From Novosphingobium sp. ERN07 (lineage in GTDB: Bacteria; Pseudomonadota; Alphaproteobacteria; Sphingomonadales; Sphingomonadaceae), in assembly GCF_012641335.1 (NCBI RefSeq), contig NZ_JABAID010000002.1, positions 1 to 64,000 on the forward strand: a stretch of DNA of 64,000 nucleotides. Direction: 5' to 3'. Of the stretch, positions 25,285-34,969 are shown in pieces. Position 1 is the first letter of the stretch. Each line of letters starts with the position of its first letter. The notes under the pieces were generated by a model. The model was not told the origin of the DNA, did no database searches, and saw only the letters and a list, made by a program, of their open reading frames with translations. Made by a program: the position numbers and the translations under genes.

Positions 25285-26445
25285 GTGAGCGACACATACG
25301 AAATTCACGGTTGTGAAGAAGTGGATACGGCACCTGCCGGTCCGCTGACCTTGCCGCTCGACCAATGGCACCGCGCACGCGGTGGCCGCATGGTCGATTT
25401 CGCCGGATACTGGATGCCGGTGCAGTTCGAAGGCATCATTGCGGAACACCTCTGGACCCGCGAATCTGCCGGGTTCTTCGACGTTTCCCACATGGGCCAG
25501 CTTTACGTATCGGGTGAAGGCGCAGAGGCCGCACTCGAAGCCGCGCTGCCCATCGACCTGTCCACGCTTACACTTGGCGGCCCACGCTATTCGCTGCTGC
25601 TGAACGAAGATGGCGGCATCCTCGATGACCTGATGGTCACGCGCTGGAGCACCGGCTTCTACCTCGTCATCAACGGCGCGACCAAATGGGACGATATCGC
25701 CACCCTGCGCGAACGTCTGCCCGATGCGATCACGCTAAACCATCTTGAAGACAGCGCGCTTTTCGCGCTGCAAGGCCCCAAGGCGTGCGAAGCGCTCGAA
25801 CCGTTGGTGACCGGCGAACAGCCCCTTTCCGCGCTTACGTTCATGCGCGGCGCGGCGTTCAAGCTTGGCGACATTGACGCTTGGATCAGCCGTTCCGGCT
25901 ATACCGGAGAAGACGGCTTCGAAATCTCCGTGCCCGCAGAAAACGCCGCCGAACTGGCCGATCTGATCTGCGCGCAGCCGCAGGTAAAGCCCATCGGCCT
26001 CGGCGCGCGTGACAGTCTGCGCCTTGAAGCGGGTCTTCCGCTCTACGGCCATGACATGACCGACACCGTTGATCCGGTCAGCGCCGATCTGCTGTTCGGC
26101 ATCAACAAGCGCCGCCGCAGCGAAGGCGGTTTCCCCGGTGCGGACGTGATCAAGCAGCTGATTGCCAACGGTGCCGCAACGCGCCGCGTCGGCCTCGCCA
26201 TCGAAGGCCGCATGGCCGCGCGCGAAGGGGCAAAGGTGCTTTCGCGTGATACCGAAGTCGGCACCGTCACGTCCGGCGGCTTCTCGCCCAGCCTCGAACG
26301 CCCCATCGCGATGGCCTACGTCCCCGTCGCGCTCGCTGGCCCGGGCACTCCACTCACCATCGACGTGCGCGGCCGCAAGCTTGCCGCCAGCGTCGTGCCC
26401 ATGCCTTTCGTTCCCCATCGCTATCACCGCAAAGGAGCCGCCTGA
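25285..26445 (+). CDS. gcvT: Glycine cleavage system T protein (aminomethyltransferase)
   Basis: This subunit moves the methylene group from the lipoyl arm of H protein to tetrahydrofolate and releases ammonia. The chain is 386 residues. Motifs are [26 protein letters not shown] at the start, FFDVSHMGQ with the catalytic Asp region, [14 protein letters not shown] and [20 protein letters not shown]. The N-terminal 20 residues ([19 protein letters not shown]) are a short extension. It starts at GTG 25285. The stop overlaps the gcvH ATG by one base (TGATG). Confidence 0.95.
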   Translation: MSDTYEIHGCEEVDTAPAGPLTLPLDQWHRARGGRMVDFAGYWMPVQFEGIIAEHLWTRESAGFFDVSHMGQLYVSGEGAEAALEAALPIDLSTLTLGGPRYSLLLNEDGGILDDLMVTRWSTGFYLVINGATKWDDIATLRERLPDAITLNHLEDSALFALQGPKACEALEPLVTGEQPLSALTFMRGAAFKLGDIDAWISRSGYTGEDGFEISVPAENAAELADLICAQPQVKPIGLGARDSLRLEAGLPLYGHDMTDTVDPVSADLLFGINKRRRSEGGFPGADVIKQLIANGAATRRVGLAIEGRMAAREGAKVLSRDTEVGTVTSGGFSPSLERPIAMAYVPVALAGPGTPLTIDVRGRKLAASVVPMPFVPHRYHRKGAA

Positions 26446-26816
26446 TGACCCGCTATTTCACCAAGGACCACGAATGGATTGCGGTCGAAGGCAGCGAAGC
26501 CACCGTTGGCATTTCCGACTACGCACAGAGCCAGTTGGGCGACATCACTTTTGTTGAACTGCCCGGCGAAGGCAGTGAAGTCTCCAAGGGTGACAGCGCT
26601 TCGGTGGTCGATAGCGTCAAGGCGGCGTCCGATGTCTACGCCCCCGTTTCGGGCAAGGTGACCGTCGCCAATGCCGCGCTCGAAGACCAGCCCGAACTGG
26701 TCAACTCCGATCCCGAAGGCGAAGGCTGGCTGTGGAAGATGACCCTGTCCGACACCGCCGAACTCGATGGCCTGATGGACGAGGCCGCTTATCAGGCCTT
26801 CGTCGCGGAGCTTTGA
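26445..26816 (+). CDS. gcvH: Glycine cleavage system H protein
   Basis: The lipoyl carrier that shuttles the aminomethyl group between P, T and L proteins. The 123-residue length is normal. The lipoyl Lys is Lys59 in [50 protein letters not shown] is the standard N-terminal block. It overlaps gcvT and lies four bases before gcvPA, so all four genes form one operon under the glycine riboswitch. Confidence 0.96.
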   Translation: MTRYFTKDHEWIAVEGSEATVGISDYAQSQLGDITFVELPGEGSEVSKGDSASVVDSVKAASDVYAPVSGKVTVANAALEDQPELVNSDPEGEGWLWKMTLSDTAELDGLMDEAAYQAFVAEL

Positions 26817-26820
26817 TCCC

Positions 26821-28179
26821 ATGCGCTATCTTCCCCTGACCGACGCTGACCGGAGCGCCATGCTCTCGGTCATCGGCGCGGGTTCGATCGACGATCTGTT
26901 CGCTGATGTTCCCGCCGAAGCCCGCCTGTCCGCCCCCATTGCTGGCCTGCCCAATCACGCCAGCGAAATGGCGGTCGAACGCCACATGGCCCGCCTGTCC
27001 GCCAACAACGTTACTGCAGGATCGGTGCCGTTCTTCCTAGGCGCAGGTGCCTATCGCCACCACGTTCCCGCCAGCGTCGATCACCTGATCCAGCGTGGCG
27101 AATTCCTGACGGCTTACACCCCCTACCAGCCCGAAATCGCGCAGGGCACGCTGCAGGTGCTGTTCGAATTCCAGACGCAGGTCGCGCGCCTCTTCGGCAC
27201 AGACGTCGCCAACGCCTCGCTCTACGATGGCTCGACTGCGTGCTGGGAAGCCATTGCGATGGCGGGCCGCATCACCAAGCGTGGCAAGGCCGTGCTTTCG
27301 GGTGGCCTTCACCCGCACTACGTGGAAACCGCGCGCACGATGGCCAAGTTCACCGGCGACGTGCTCGATACGATCGCGCCCGAACTCGCCGCCGCCCCCG
27401 ATGACGCGGCGTTGATCGCCCGCATCGATGGCGAAACCTCCTGCGTCGTTGTCCAATACCCGGACATCCTTGGCCGCATTCCCGATCTCGCCGCAATTGC
27501 CGAAGCAACTCAGGCAAAAGGCGCTCTGCTGATCGCCGTCGTCACCGAACCCGTCGCGCTGGGCGTGTTGCAAAGCCCCGGCAGCCTCGGTGCGGATATC
27601 GTGGTGGGTGAGGGCCAGTCCATCGGCGTCGGCCTCCAGTTCGGCGGACCATACCTTGGTCTTTTCGGTTGCCGCGAAAAGTATCTGCGCCAGATCCCCG
27701 GTCGCCTCTGCGGCGAAACGGTGGACGCCGATGGCAAGCGCGGCTTCGTGCTCACGCTCTCCACGCGCGAACAGCACATCCGGCGTGAGAAAGCCACGAG
27801 CAACATCTGCACCAACTCCGGCCTCTGCGCGCTGGCGTTCTCGATCCACATGACGCTGCTCGGCGGATCGGGCCTGTCCGACATGGCCAAGCTCAGCCAC
27901 GCCGCCGCGCGGAAGACCGCTGCTGCCCTAACGCAAATCCCCGGCGTCACCGTGGTCAACACACACTACTTCAACGAATTCGCAATCACCCTGCCAACCG
28001 ATGCCCGACAGGTCGTCCGCGCTCTGGCCGACAGGCAAGTGCTTGGCGGCGTCTCGCTAGGCCGCCTCTACCCGCAGGAATCTGCACTGGCGAACGGCAT
28101 GGTCGTCGCTGCGACAGAATGCACGACGGACGAAGACATTGCGACGCTGGCCGCCGCGCTCAAGGAGGTGCTGGCATGA
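26821..28179 (+). CDS. gcvPA: Glycine dehydrogenase (decarboxylating) subunit 1
   Basis: The N-terminal half of the split P protein, which decarboxylates glycine with PLP and loads the H-protein lipoyl arm. The 452-residue length is normal. Blocks seen are [71 protein letters not shown] and [21 protein letters not shown]. It lacks the PLP Lys, which is on subunit 2. Its stop overlaps the gcvPB start by four bases (ATGA). Confidence 0.95.
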   Translation: MRYLPLTDADRSAMLSVIGAGSIDDLFADVPAEARLSAPIAGLPNHASEMAVERHMARLSANNVTAGSVPFFLGAGAYRHHVPASVDHLIQRGEFLTAYTPYQPEIAQGTLQVLFEFQTQVARLFGTDVANASLYDGSTACWEAIAMAGRITKRGKAVLSGGLHPHYVETARTMAKFTGDVLDTIAPELAAAPDDAALIARIDGETSCVVVQYPDILGRIPDLAAIAEATQAKGALLIAVVTEPVALGVLQSPGSLGADIVVGEGQSIGVGLQFGGPYLGLFGCREKYLRQIPGRLCGETVDADGKRGFVLTLSTREQHIRREKATSNICTNSGLCALAFSIHMTLLGGSGLSDMAKLSHAAARKTAAALTQIPGVTVVNTHYFNEFAITLPTDARQVVRALADRQVLGGVSLGRLYPQESALANGMVVAATECTTDEDIATLAAALKEVLA

Positions 28180-29732
28180 ACGCGATCAATCCCACCGGAT
28201 GGCGCCCCTCAATGGGCGAAAACGTCCCAGGCGCGCCTGTTCAGACCTTCACCGGCAATCGCGGGTTGCAGCTTGAAGAAGCACTGCTGTTCGAACTCGG
28301 CAATGCCGACCGGTCGGGCGTCGATTTCCCGGAAACCGGCAGCATCGATCTCTCAGCCCTTGGCCCGATGGCCCGCACCGAACGCCCGAACCTGCCCGGC
28401 CTGTCCGAACCGGAAACCGTGCGCCACTACACCCGCCTGTCGCGCCAGAACTACGCCATCGACCTCGGCCTGTTCCCGCTCGGCTCCTGCACCATGAAGC
28501 ACAACCCGCGCCTTGACGAAAAGGTCGCGCGGATGCCCGGTTTTGCCGATGTCCACCCGCTCCAGCCCGTTCACACGGTGCAGGGCGCGCTTTCGGTGAT
28601 CAACGAACTGGCGTTCTGGCTGATCGAACTCACCGGGATGCACGGCGTCGCGATGACGCCAAAGGCCGGTGCGCACGGCGAACTCTGCGGCCTGCTCTGC
28701 ATCCGCGCCGCGCTTGAGGCCAAGGGCGATCCGCGCACCGTGATCCTCGTTCCCGAAAGCGCGCACGGCACCAATCCCGCCACCGCCGCTTTCGCCGGGT
28801 TCAAGGTTGAAAACATCCCCGCCACGCCCGATGGCCGCGTCGATACCGCCGCTCTCATCGCGCGCCTTGGCCCTGATGTTGCGGGCGTGATGATCACCAA
28901 TCCCAACACTTGCGGGCTGTTCGAACGCGATCTGAAGATCATTGCCGATGCCGTCCACGCGGCGGGCGGATACGTCTATTGCGATGGCGCGAACTTCAAC
29001 GCCATCGTCGGGCGCGTGCGTCCGGGTGACCTTGGCGTCGATGCCATGCATATCAATCTGCACAAGACCTTCTCCACGCCCCACGGCGGCGGCGGCCCCG
29101 GTTCCGGCCCCGTCGTCCTGTCCGAAGCGCTCAGCCCCTTCGGCCCGCTGCCGTTCACCGCACGGCAGAAGGACGGCTCGGTCCTGCTGATCGAAGAAGA
29201 GCAGGCGCACGAGGAACAACCGCAGACCTTTGGCCGCATGTGCGCCTTCCACGGCCAGATGGGCATGTATACGCGCGCGCTCGCCTACATCCTCAGCCAC
29301 GGCGCTGATGGGTTGCGGCAGGTTTCGGGCGATGCGGTGCTCAACGCCAACTACGTCCTGCGCAGCCTTGATGACGTTCTCGATGCCCCGTTCGGCGCGT
29401 CAGGCCCTTGCATGCACGAAGCGCTGTTCTCGGACGATGGCTTTGCCGAAGGCTTTTCGACCAACGATCTCGCCAAAGGCCTGATCGACGAAGGCTATCA
29501 CCCGATGACGGTCTATTTCCCGCTCGTTGTCCACGGTGCGATGCTGGTGGAGCCGACCGAGACGGAGAGCAAGGCCGGCATCGACCAGTTCGTTGGCGCG
29601 ATGCGCTCATTGGCCGAACGCGCTCGGGCAGGGGACGAACTGCTCAAGTCTGCCCCTCACTTCGCGCCCCGCCGCCGCCTTGACGAAACTCTGGCCGCGC
29701 GCAAACCCAAGCTGGTGTGGAAAGAAGACTGA
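28176..29732 (+). CDS. gcvPB: Glycine dehydrogenase (decarboxylating) subunit 2
   Basis: The PLP-bearing half of the split P protein. The 518-residue length is normal. The Schiff-base Lys is in [19 protein letters not shown]. Other blocks are [59 protein letters not shown] and [26 protein letters not shown]. It is the last gene of the operon. A bidirectional terminator follows nine bases after the stop. The L protein (lpd) is not in this window. Confidence 0.95.
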   Translation: MNAINPTGWRPSMGENVPGAPVQTFTGNRGLQLEEALLFELGNADRSGVDFPETGSIDLSALGPMARTERPNLPGLSEPETVRHYTRLSRQNYAIDLGLFPLGSCTMKHNPRLDEKVARMPGFADVHPLQPVHTVQGALSVINELAFWLIELTGMHGVAMTPKAGAHGELCGLLCIRAALEAKGDPRTVILVPESAHGTNPATAAFAGFKVENIPATPDGRVDTAALIARLGPDVAGVMITNPNTCGLFERDLKIIADAVHAAGGYVYCDGANFNAIVGRVRPGDLGVDAMHINLHKTFSTPHGGGGPGSGPVVLSEALSPFGPLPFTARQKDGSVLLIEEEQAHEEQPQTFGRMCAFHGQMGMYTRALAYILSHGADGLRQVSGDAVLNANYVLRSLDDVLDAPFGASGPCMHEALFSDDGFAEGFSTNDLAKGLIDEGYHPMTVYFPLVVHGAMLVEPTETESKAGIDQFVGAMRSLAERARAGDELLKSAPHFAPRRRLDETLAARKPKLVWKED

Positions 29733-29740
29733 TACGAAAA

Positions 29741-29768
29741 GGGCCGCCCCGCATGCGCGGAGCGGCCC
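29741..29768. terminator. Bidirectional terminator after gcvPB
   Basis: GGGCCGC (29741-29747) pairs with GCGGCCC (29762-29768), with an inner CCGC/GCGG stem. AAAA on the left flank gives a T-run for transcripts from the minus-strand gene at 29790. It separates two convergent genes. Confidence 0.7.
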
Positions 29769-29789
29769 ATTCCCGTCAGGAAACAGCAA

Positions 29790-29921
29790 TCAGTTGATCG
29801 CTTCCTCGGTCGTATTGGCGGCAGACTTCAGGTCGTCGCCCGCACCGCGTACGGTGTTGCAGGCGGTCGCGCCCAGCAGCAGCCCACCCATCATCGTGGC
29901 AAAAACGAACTTGCGGATCAT
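29790..29921 (-). CDS. Entericidin-family small lipoprotein
   Basis: A 43-residue lipoprotein of the entericidin A/B (EcnAB) family. The precursor MIRKFVFATMMGGLLLGATA ends before Cys21 in a lipobox, and the mature part CNTVRGAGDDLKSAANTTEE is the family's CNTxxGxGxD core. In enterobacteria these peptides form an antidote/toxin pair linked to stationary phase; in alphaproteobacteria single copies are common with unknown role. An AAAGGTG site precedes the ATG. No second entericidin is adjacent, so a toxin-antidote pair is not supported here. Confidence 0.88.
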   Translation of the reverse strand: MIRKFVFATMMGGLLLGATACNTVRGAGDDLKSAANTTEEAIN

Positions 29922-29997
29922 GGCTTTCACCTTTCCAACTTGGGCGGGCGGAGCCTATCCGCCACATGCCCGATCTGGATGGTAGAACGCCGAACCG

Positions 29998-30894
29998 TCA
30001 GACCGGTTCCGCTGCGGCCCGCCGTTTTCCCAACACATGTTCGCGCCATGCGATCAGCAGGCTTGCGCCGATGATCACCGGCGCACCGATCCATGTGCTC
30101 GCCGGTGGAAGGTGGCTGAACACCAGCCAGCCCCAGAATGTCGCCCAAGCCAGTTGGATGTAATCCACCACGATCACGCTGGCGACCGAACCATAGCGCA
30201 ACGATGCTGTCATCGCGATCTGCGCAAACAGCCCGGTCAGGCCTATCCCGCCCAGCATCAGCCACCCGATAACGTCATGGCTCGCGCCCGTCTGAAACAG
30301 GAACAGCCCCAGCACCGGCGCGCTGAAAGCCGAGAAATAGAACACCACCGTCAGTGGTTCTTCGGTGCGGCCAAGGTCGCGCACCTGCACCGTCACCAGC
30401 GCCACCATGAACGCCGCGCCTATGCCCACCGCCACGCCAAACAGCGGAAGATTCCCGGTATCCGGCCCGGCGATGATCAACACGCCCAACAGCCCCATCA
30501 CAACCGCCGTCCAGCGCCACGGCCCGACCTTTTCCTTCAGCATCAGGGCCGAAAGGATCACGGCGAACATCGGCGCGGTGAACCCCAGCACGGTCGCTTC
30601 GGCCAGCGGCAGAATCCGCACCACCCCCAGCGTCAGGAACATGCCGGTCCCGCCGATCAGCGCGCGCCGCGCGTGAATCCACGGTCGCTTCGTGCGCAGC
30701 CGGTGAAGTTCGCCCCGTGAAACCAGCCACCCGAAGATGGCCAGCGCGGGCAATGCCTGCCGCCAGAACAGCGTTTCGGGAAGAGCGATGCCTCGTTCCC
30801 CGGTCAATTTGACCAGAAGCAGCATGATCGAGAACAACACCGTGGCAAGAAGGCGCAGCGCCAGCGCCAGCATTGGACGATCATGCGTGTTCAT
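29998..30894 (-). CDS. EamA/DMT-family transporter
   Basis: A 298-residue inner-membrane carrier with ten predicted helices made of two EamA repeats. Repeat 1 begins LALRLLATVLFSIMLLLVKL and includes VRILPLAEATVLGFTAPMFAVILSALMLKEKVG. Repeat 2 includes LRYGSVASVIVVDYIQLAWATFWGWLVF. The pattern of a conserved motif near the fourth helix fits drug/metabolite exporters. The substrate is unknown. It ends in a loose tail (GKRRAAAEPV). Divergent from the small membrane gene at 30955. Confidence 0.88.
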   Translation of the reverse strand: MNTHDRPMLALALRLLATVLFSIMLLLVKLTGERGIALPETLFWRQALPALAIFGWLVSRGELHRLRTKRPWIHARRALIGGTGMFLTLGVVRILPLAEATVLGFTAPMFAVILSALMLKEKVGPWRWTAVVMGLLGVLIIAGPDTGNLPLFGVAVGIGAAFMVALVTVQVRDLGRTEEPLTVVFYFSAFSAPVLGLFLFQTGASHDVIGWLMLGGIGLTGLFAQIAMTASLRYGSVASVIVVDYIQLAWATFWGWLVFSHLPPASTWIGAPVIIGASLLIAWREHVLGKRRAAAEPV

Positions 30895-30954
30895 GCGAAG
30901 GCCTTAGGCCAAAGCCCCTTGCGATCAACCCCTTCGTTGCCCATCTGGCGGACA

Positions 30955-31173
30955 ATGGAAGACTGGTTCCCCCATCTCTGGCAATTTCACGTCGCGGCAG
31001 GCGTAGTCGCGCTAACCGTAGCGATAACGTCCGTTCTGGCCGAACGCCGTCGCTTCCGCCGCGCCAATCTCGATGCGGTCGGCTTCATGCCGTGGACCGT
31101 GATCTATCTGACCACGTTCCTTACGGCCTGCGTCCTTTTTGGATTGGCAGCAAGGGAATGGTTCGCGGCATGA
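30955..31173 (+). CDS. Small two-span membrane protein
   Basis: A 72-residue protein with two hydrophobic helices, FHVAAGVVALTVAITSVLA and VIYLTTFLTACVLFGLAA, joined by a basic loop (ERRRFRRANLDAVGFMPWT). The start MEDWFPHLWQ is chosen because the loop would lie in the cytosol and the upstream open frame is not protein-like. I do not recognise a family. It is followed by a repeat-rich gap and the 3' end of cpaF. Confidence 0.6.
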   Translation: MEDWFPHLWQFHVAAGVVALTVAITSVLAERRRFRRANLDAVGFMPWTVIYLTTFLTACVLFGLAAREWFAA

Positions 31174-31177
31174 AAAT

Positions 31178-31257
31178 CCTCCCTGCCTTTGCGAAGCACA
31201 GGCGGGGAGGGGGACCGCCCGCGCAGCGGGTGGTGGAGGGGAAAGAAAGCCCCCTCC
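31178..31257. repeat. Intergenic inverted-repeat block
   Basis: CCTCCCTGCC (31178-31187) can pair with GGCGGGGAGG (31201-31210), and GGAGGGG (31235-31241) with CCCCTCC (31251-31257). Purine-rich GC stretches of this kind look like a dispersed repeat. It lies between two convergent gene ends and may stop transcription of both. Confidence 0.5.
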
Positions 31258-31320
31258 GTCATCGACTACGCCGACGACATCTCCCCATTTGTCCTGCGTA
31301 TAAATGGAAAGGAACAATGC

Positions 31321-32868
31321 TCAGAGGCAAGCCTCAAGATAGGCCTGATCGAACCCGAACTGTCGCGCCTTTTCCAGCGTATAGGGCCGCAGGCCGGAGG
31401 GGCGGAACTCACCGATGATCTTGCCGTCCTCGGTTTCGTCCAGATACTCGAACTTGAACAGTTCCTGGGTCACAATCACGTCGCCTTCCATCCCGATCAC
31501 TTCGGTGATGTTGGTCGTGCGGCGCGAACCGTCGCGCAGGCGCTTTACCTGAACGATGATGTCTACCGATTCCGCGATCTGACGGCTGATGGCTTCTTTG
31601 GGGATCTTGATGTCGCCCATCAGGATCATGTTTTCCATACGGCCAAGGCATTCGCGCGGGGAGTTGGCGTGAAGCGTACACATCGAACCATCGTGGCCGG
31701 TGTTCATCGCGGCAAGAAGGTCGAAACATTCCGCGCCACGAATTTCGCCCAGGATGATCCGGTCGGGGCGCATACGCAGGGCGTTCTTCACAAGGTCACC
31801 AATGGTGATCGCGCCCTGGCCTTCAAGGTTCGGGGGGCGCGTTTCCAGCGGCAGCCAGTGCGGCTGCTGCAGTCGAAGTTCGGCGGCGTCTTCGATGGTC
31901 AGCACGCGCTCGCCCGGATCGATCATCTTCGACAGCGCGTTGAGCATGGTCGTCTTGCCCGAACCCGTGCCGCCCGAAATCACGATGTTCATGCGGCAGG
32001 CGCCGGCGATTTTCAGCGCGGTTGCCATCTTGTCACTCATCGATCCGAAATCGCGCAGCATGTCGATCGTGATCGGCTTTTCGGAAAACTTACGAATGGA
32101 AATCGCGGTGCCGCGCAGCGAAAGCGGCGGCACGATCACGTTGACGCGGCTACCATCCTTCAGGCGGGCGTCGGCCAGCGGCGTGGTCTGATCAACACGG
32201 CGGCCGACCTGGTTCACGATGCGTTGCGCGATCTGGAACAGGTGGCTTTCGTCGCGGAAGCGGATCGGGGCCAGCACGAGCCGGCCCTTCTTTTCGATGT
32301 AGGTCTGCTCCGGCCCGTTGACCATGATGTCCGAAATGTCGGGATCGTTCAGCAGTTCTTCCAGCGGACCGAAGCCCAGCAGTTCGTCTATCAGCACCTT
32401 TTCCAGCGCGAACTGTTCGCGCCGGTTCAGCGTGACCTTCAGTTCGGCCAGCACTTCAAGGATGATCGGGCGGAATTCTTCGGAAAGCTCGTCCTTGGTC
32501 AGCGTTGCCGCAGCTTCGGGATCGACGCGCTCCAGCAGGCGCGGCAGCACCTGTTCCTTGATCTTGTGGACCGATGCCTCGAAGCCCTCGGCCTGATAGT
32601 TACCTTCGTTGACGCCATTGGCCCGGTCAGCCAGGCGCGTCATGGCGTCAGCCTTTAGTGCGGCACCATTGACCGGCGAATCGTCGGCGTCCATTGCGGG
32701 CAGCGGCGGGAACTGGTCTCCGCCCATCGGCATGGGCACCGGCACCGGCGCGGCAGAGGGCGTCGCGGCCTGTTCGCCCGACTTCATGGGCCGCGCCACG
32801 CCGAAGGATGGCCGTCCGCCACCGCTCGTCACACCCGCCAGCCCCGTCTTTCGCCCGAAAGCGCTCAT
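31321..32868 (-). CDS. cpaF: CpaF-family type II/IV secretion ATPase
   Basis: A 515-residue hexameric ATPase of the CpaF/TadA group that powers Flp/Tad pilus assembly. A Pro-rich disordered N-terminus (about 1-95) precedes a helical domain. The RecA-like core has Walker A GGTGSGKTT (residues 299-307), the Asp box RVLTIEDAAELRLQQPHWLPLETRPPN, Walker B MRPDRIILGEIRG and the His box GHDGSMCTLHANSP. ATG 32868 follows a TTG that is also in frame. No other cpa/tad genes lie in this window, so it is detached from the usual cluster or that cluster lies elsewhere. Confidence 0.93.
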   Translation of the reverse strand: MSAFGRKTGLAGVTSGGGRPSFGVARPMKSGEQAATPSAAPVPVPMPMGGDQFPPLPAMDADDSPVNGAALKADAMTRLADRANGVNEGNYQAEGFEASVHKIKEQVLPRLLERVDPEAAATLTKDELSEEFRPIILEVLAELKVTLNRREQFALEKVLIDELLGFGPLEELLNDPDISDIMVNGPEQTYIEKKGRLVLAPIRFRDESHLFQIAQRIVNQVGRRVDQTTPLADARLKDGSRVNVIVPPLSLRGTAISIRKFSEKPITIDMLRDFGSMSDKMATALKIAGACRMNIVISGGTGSGKTTMLNALSKMIDPGERVLTIEDAAELRLQQPHWLPLETRPPNLEGQGAITIGDLVKNALRMRPDRIILGEIRGAECFDLLAAMNTGHDGSMCTLHANSPRECLGRMENMILMGDIKIPKEAISRQIAESVDIIVQVKRLRDGSRRTTNITEVIGMEGDVIVTQELFKFEYLDETEDGKIIGEFRPSGLRPYTLEKARQFGFDQAYLEACL

Positions 32869-33121
32869 CAACAGACCCCAATCCAGTTCAGGCAGGTTCC
32901 GCCCGGTTCAACCGGGGCCAAAGCTGCCATTGACCTCGTTTAGGTAACCGGAAAACCTTCAAGGAATCCTAACGCAGCTTTTCACCCGCATAAGGATCAA
33001 CCACCTGTAAAGCATACTGATCCTCATCACCGGGCCAATTGCGATGGTGCGGCAACCTTTTGCGCATGGGTCATTTCGCTGCGCCTGCACATGGTGTAGC
33101 GCGCGATCATGGCGGCATATT

Positions 33122-34060
33122 TTGAGCACGCCGTTTGAAACGAATGCAGGTTCATCTCACTTGGCACATTCCGAAAGGTCCGGTCTGATCTTCGCCCTTG
33201 CAGGCTTTGCGCTGCTGTCGATGGGCGATGTCATGGTCAAAAGCATGGCAGGTCAGTGGCCCGGCACGGCCATCGGCGCGTTGCGCTATGTCATTGGCGC
33301 AATTGGGCTTGGCGTAGTTCTGCTGGTGCGTGAAGGCCGCGTCGGCTTTGCCTTTCCCCGTCTGCGCTGGCAGATTCTGCGCGGGTTCAGCGTGGCCATG
33401 TCTGCCGTCACCGGCTTCACCGCGATCCACCTGATGCCGATCAGTGAAGCGACCGCGATTTCCTTTACAAGTCCGATGATTACGGCGCTCCTCGCAGCGT
33501 TTCTACTGGGTGAGCCTCTGCGCAAAGAGACGCTGATCGCCAGCGTTGTTGCCTTTGGCGGCGTCCTGCTGATCCTGCGTCCCAACTTCGCCCTGCTTGG
33601 CCCCGTGGCGCTGCTGCCGGTGATCGCGGCGACGGGGATGGCCTTGCTGATCATCGCGAACCGCAAGGTTGCCGGGCTGGGCAGCGCGCTTTCGATGCAA
33701 TTCAATGTTGCGGCGATTGGCGCGGCGTTTCTGGTCGTCTTCGCAAGCGCCGGACATTTCAGTGGCTTGGCGCTGTTCTCGGTTCCCGATCTGCCGATGC
33801 CGGTCCTGCTGAAATCGGCGGTGATCGCAGTAAGCGCCACTTTGGCGCACGCCTGCATCTATCTTGCCACAACGCGGGCGGGGGCTGCGGCGATTGCGCC
33901 GATGACTTATGTGCAGCTTTTGCTGGCGGGGTGCTTTGGATGGATTTTCTTTGATGAACATCCCGATCTGATGGCGGCCATCGGCGCGGTGATCATCGTG
34001 GGGGCAGGGTTGTATCTGTGGCGCGCGGGACGTCCGGTAAAAGGCGGAAAATCTGAATAA
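33122..34060 (+). CDS. EamA/DMT-family transporter
   Basis: A membrane carrier of about 312 residues with ten hydrophobic segments in two EamA repeats: LIFALAGFALLSMGDVMVKSMAGQWPG and IHLMPISEATAISFTSPMITALLAAFLLGE in the first, GAAAIAPMTYVQLLLAGCFGWIFFDEHPD in the second. It resembles the RhaT/RarD-like DMT proteins. The start is uncertain. TTG 33122 is chosen because no ATG lies between the weakly coding upstream stretch and the first helix. The 253-base gap before it, shared with cpaF, shows no clear promoter. Confidence 0.8.
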   Translation: MSTPFETNAGSSHLAHSERSGLIFALAGFALLSMGDVMVKSMAGQWPGTAIGALRYVIGAIGLGVVLLVREGRVGFAFPRLRWQILRGFSVAMSAVTGFTAIHLMPISEATAISFTSPMITALLAAFLLGEPLRKETLIASVVAFGGVLLILRPNFALLGPVALLPVIAATGMALLIIANRKVAGLGSALSMQFNVAAIGAAFLVVFASAGHFSGLALFSVPDLPMPVLLKSAVIAVSATLAHACIYLATTRAGAAAIAPMTYVQLLLAGCFGWIFFDEHPDLMAAIGAVIIVGAGLYLWRAGRPVKGGKSE

Positions 34061-34100
34061 TATTCAAAAGGATACGATGAAATTCAGGTGAAATCCTGAA

Positions 34101-34130
34101 GTGCACCTAGATGCACCTACGCGCACCTAG
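34101..34130. repeat. Three tandem 10-bp repeats
   Basis: GTGCACCTAG, ATGCACCTAC and GCGCACCTAG follow each other without gaps. The third copy supplies the TAG stop (on the minus strand) of the HAD phosphatase gene, so the repeat straddles its 3' end. Confidence 0.6.
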
Positions 34131-34969
34131 AGTACATCAAGCAGCGGTTCGAGGGTCTTGAACAGCACCGTGGGCCGGTCTTTTTCGGGCAGGGAAACGT
34201 CACTCCCCATGATGCCCGTCGCAAGGCCGATCGAGGTGGCTCCAACAGCGTTCGCCATGCGCATTTCAAGCGCGGGATCGTCACCCACCACCACAACATC
34301 CTTCGCGGCGGAGCGGGGTAGGCCCATGACCTTCATCGCGGTGTCGAAAGCGACCTTTGAAGGCTTGCCAAGAATGCGTGGGCGCTTGCGCGTCATCGCG
34401 GTGAGCATGGCGTTGATGGGAAAACTCGCCCCGATGGCGCGGCCATTTTCGGTGGCGAAGAAGGGCACGTTGCTGGCGGTGACCAATCGCGCACCGTTCC
34501 ACAGCGAGTGACAGGCTGCCTCCAAGCTATTGAAATCAAACTCGCGGAACCATCCGGTATAGACCGCTTCGACCCCCTCGGCTTCCTCGGCGGGGCCGAC
34601 CACTTCCAGCCCGGCATTGATCAGCGGCGCGGCGCAGCCGGGGTTGCCGAGGACGCGGACTTTGCCGGTGCCGGTTTGCCCCAGCCACACGGCGGCGGAG
34701 GAAGAGGGCGTGAGCATCTGCGCGTCCCCGACCGGAAAACCTGCGTTTCGCAAGGAGTTGGCATAGGCAGCGGGCGGCTTTGCCGTGCCGTTGGTGAAGA
34801 CGACATAGGGGGTACCGCTGGCCTTCAGCACTTCCAGGACGGCGATGGCATGGGGCAGGGCGCGGTGGCCACCGCTTTTGGCATCGCCCAATGCGATAGT
34901 GCCGTCCATATCGAAGATATAGCCCGCCGCGCCGCGCAGGCGTGCGGCGATTTCCGCGTTCAGTTTCAA
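34127..34969 (-). CDS. HAD-superfamily IIA phosphatase
   Basis: A 280-residue phosphatase of the HAD IIA (NagD/4-nitrophenylphosphatase) group. Motif I is YIFDMDGTIALGDAK, motif II VVFTNGTAKP, the cap domain spans roughly residues 80-190, motif III Lys is in ILGKPSKVAFDTAM, and motif IV is VVVVGDDPALEMRMANAVG. It starts at TTG 34969, overlapping the stop of the carboxyltransferase gene, with a GGAG site, so it belongs to the carboxylase operon. A phosphatase in this place would fit a pathway that carboxylates an aryl-phosphate and then removes the phosphate. That is inference. Confidence 0.87.
   Translation of the reverse strand: MKLNAEIAARLRGAAGYIFDMDGTIALGDAKSGGHRALPHAIAVLEVLKASGTPYVVFTNGTAKPPAAYANSLRNAGFPVGDAQMLTPSSSAAVWLGQTGTGKVRVLGNPGCAAPLINAGLEVVGPAEEAEGVEAVYTGWFREFDFNSLEAACHSLWNGARLVTASNVPFFATENGRAIGASFPINAMLTAMTRKRPRILGKPSKVAFDTAMKVMGLPRSAAKDVVVVGDDPALEMRMANAVGATSIGLATGIMGSDVSLPEKDRPTVLFKTLEPLLDVL

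Noticed and set aside
31189-32658. A 489-codon open frame on the plus strand
   Set aside because: It lies opposite cpaF, whose Walker and Asp/His boxes are all intact. The antisense product has no recognisable motif.
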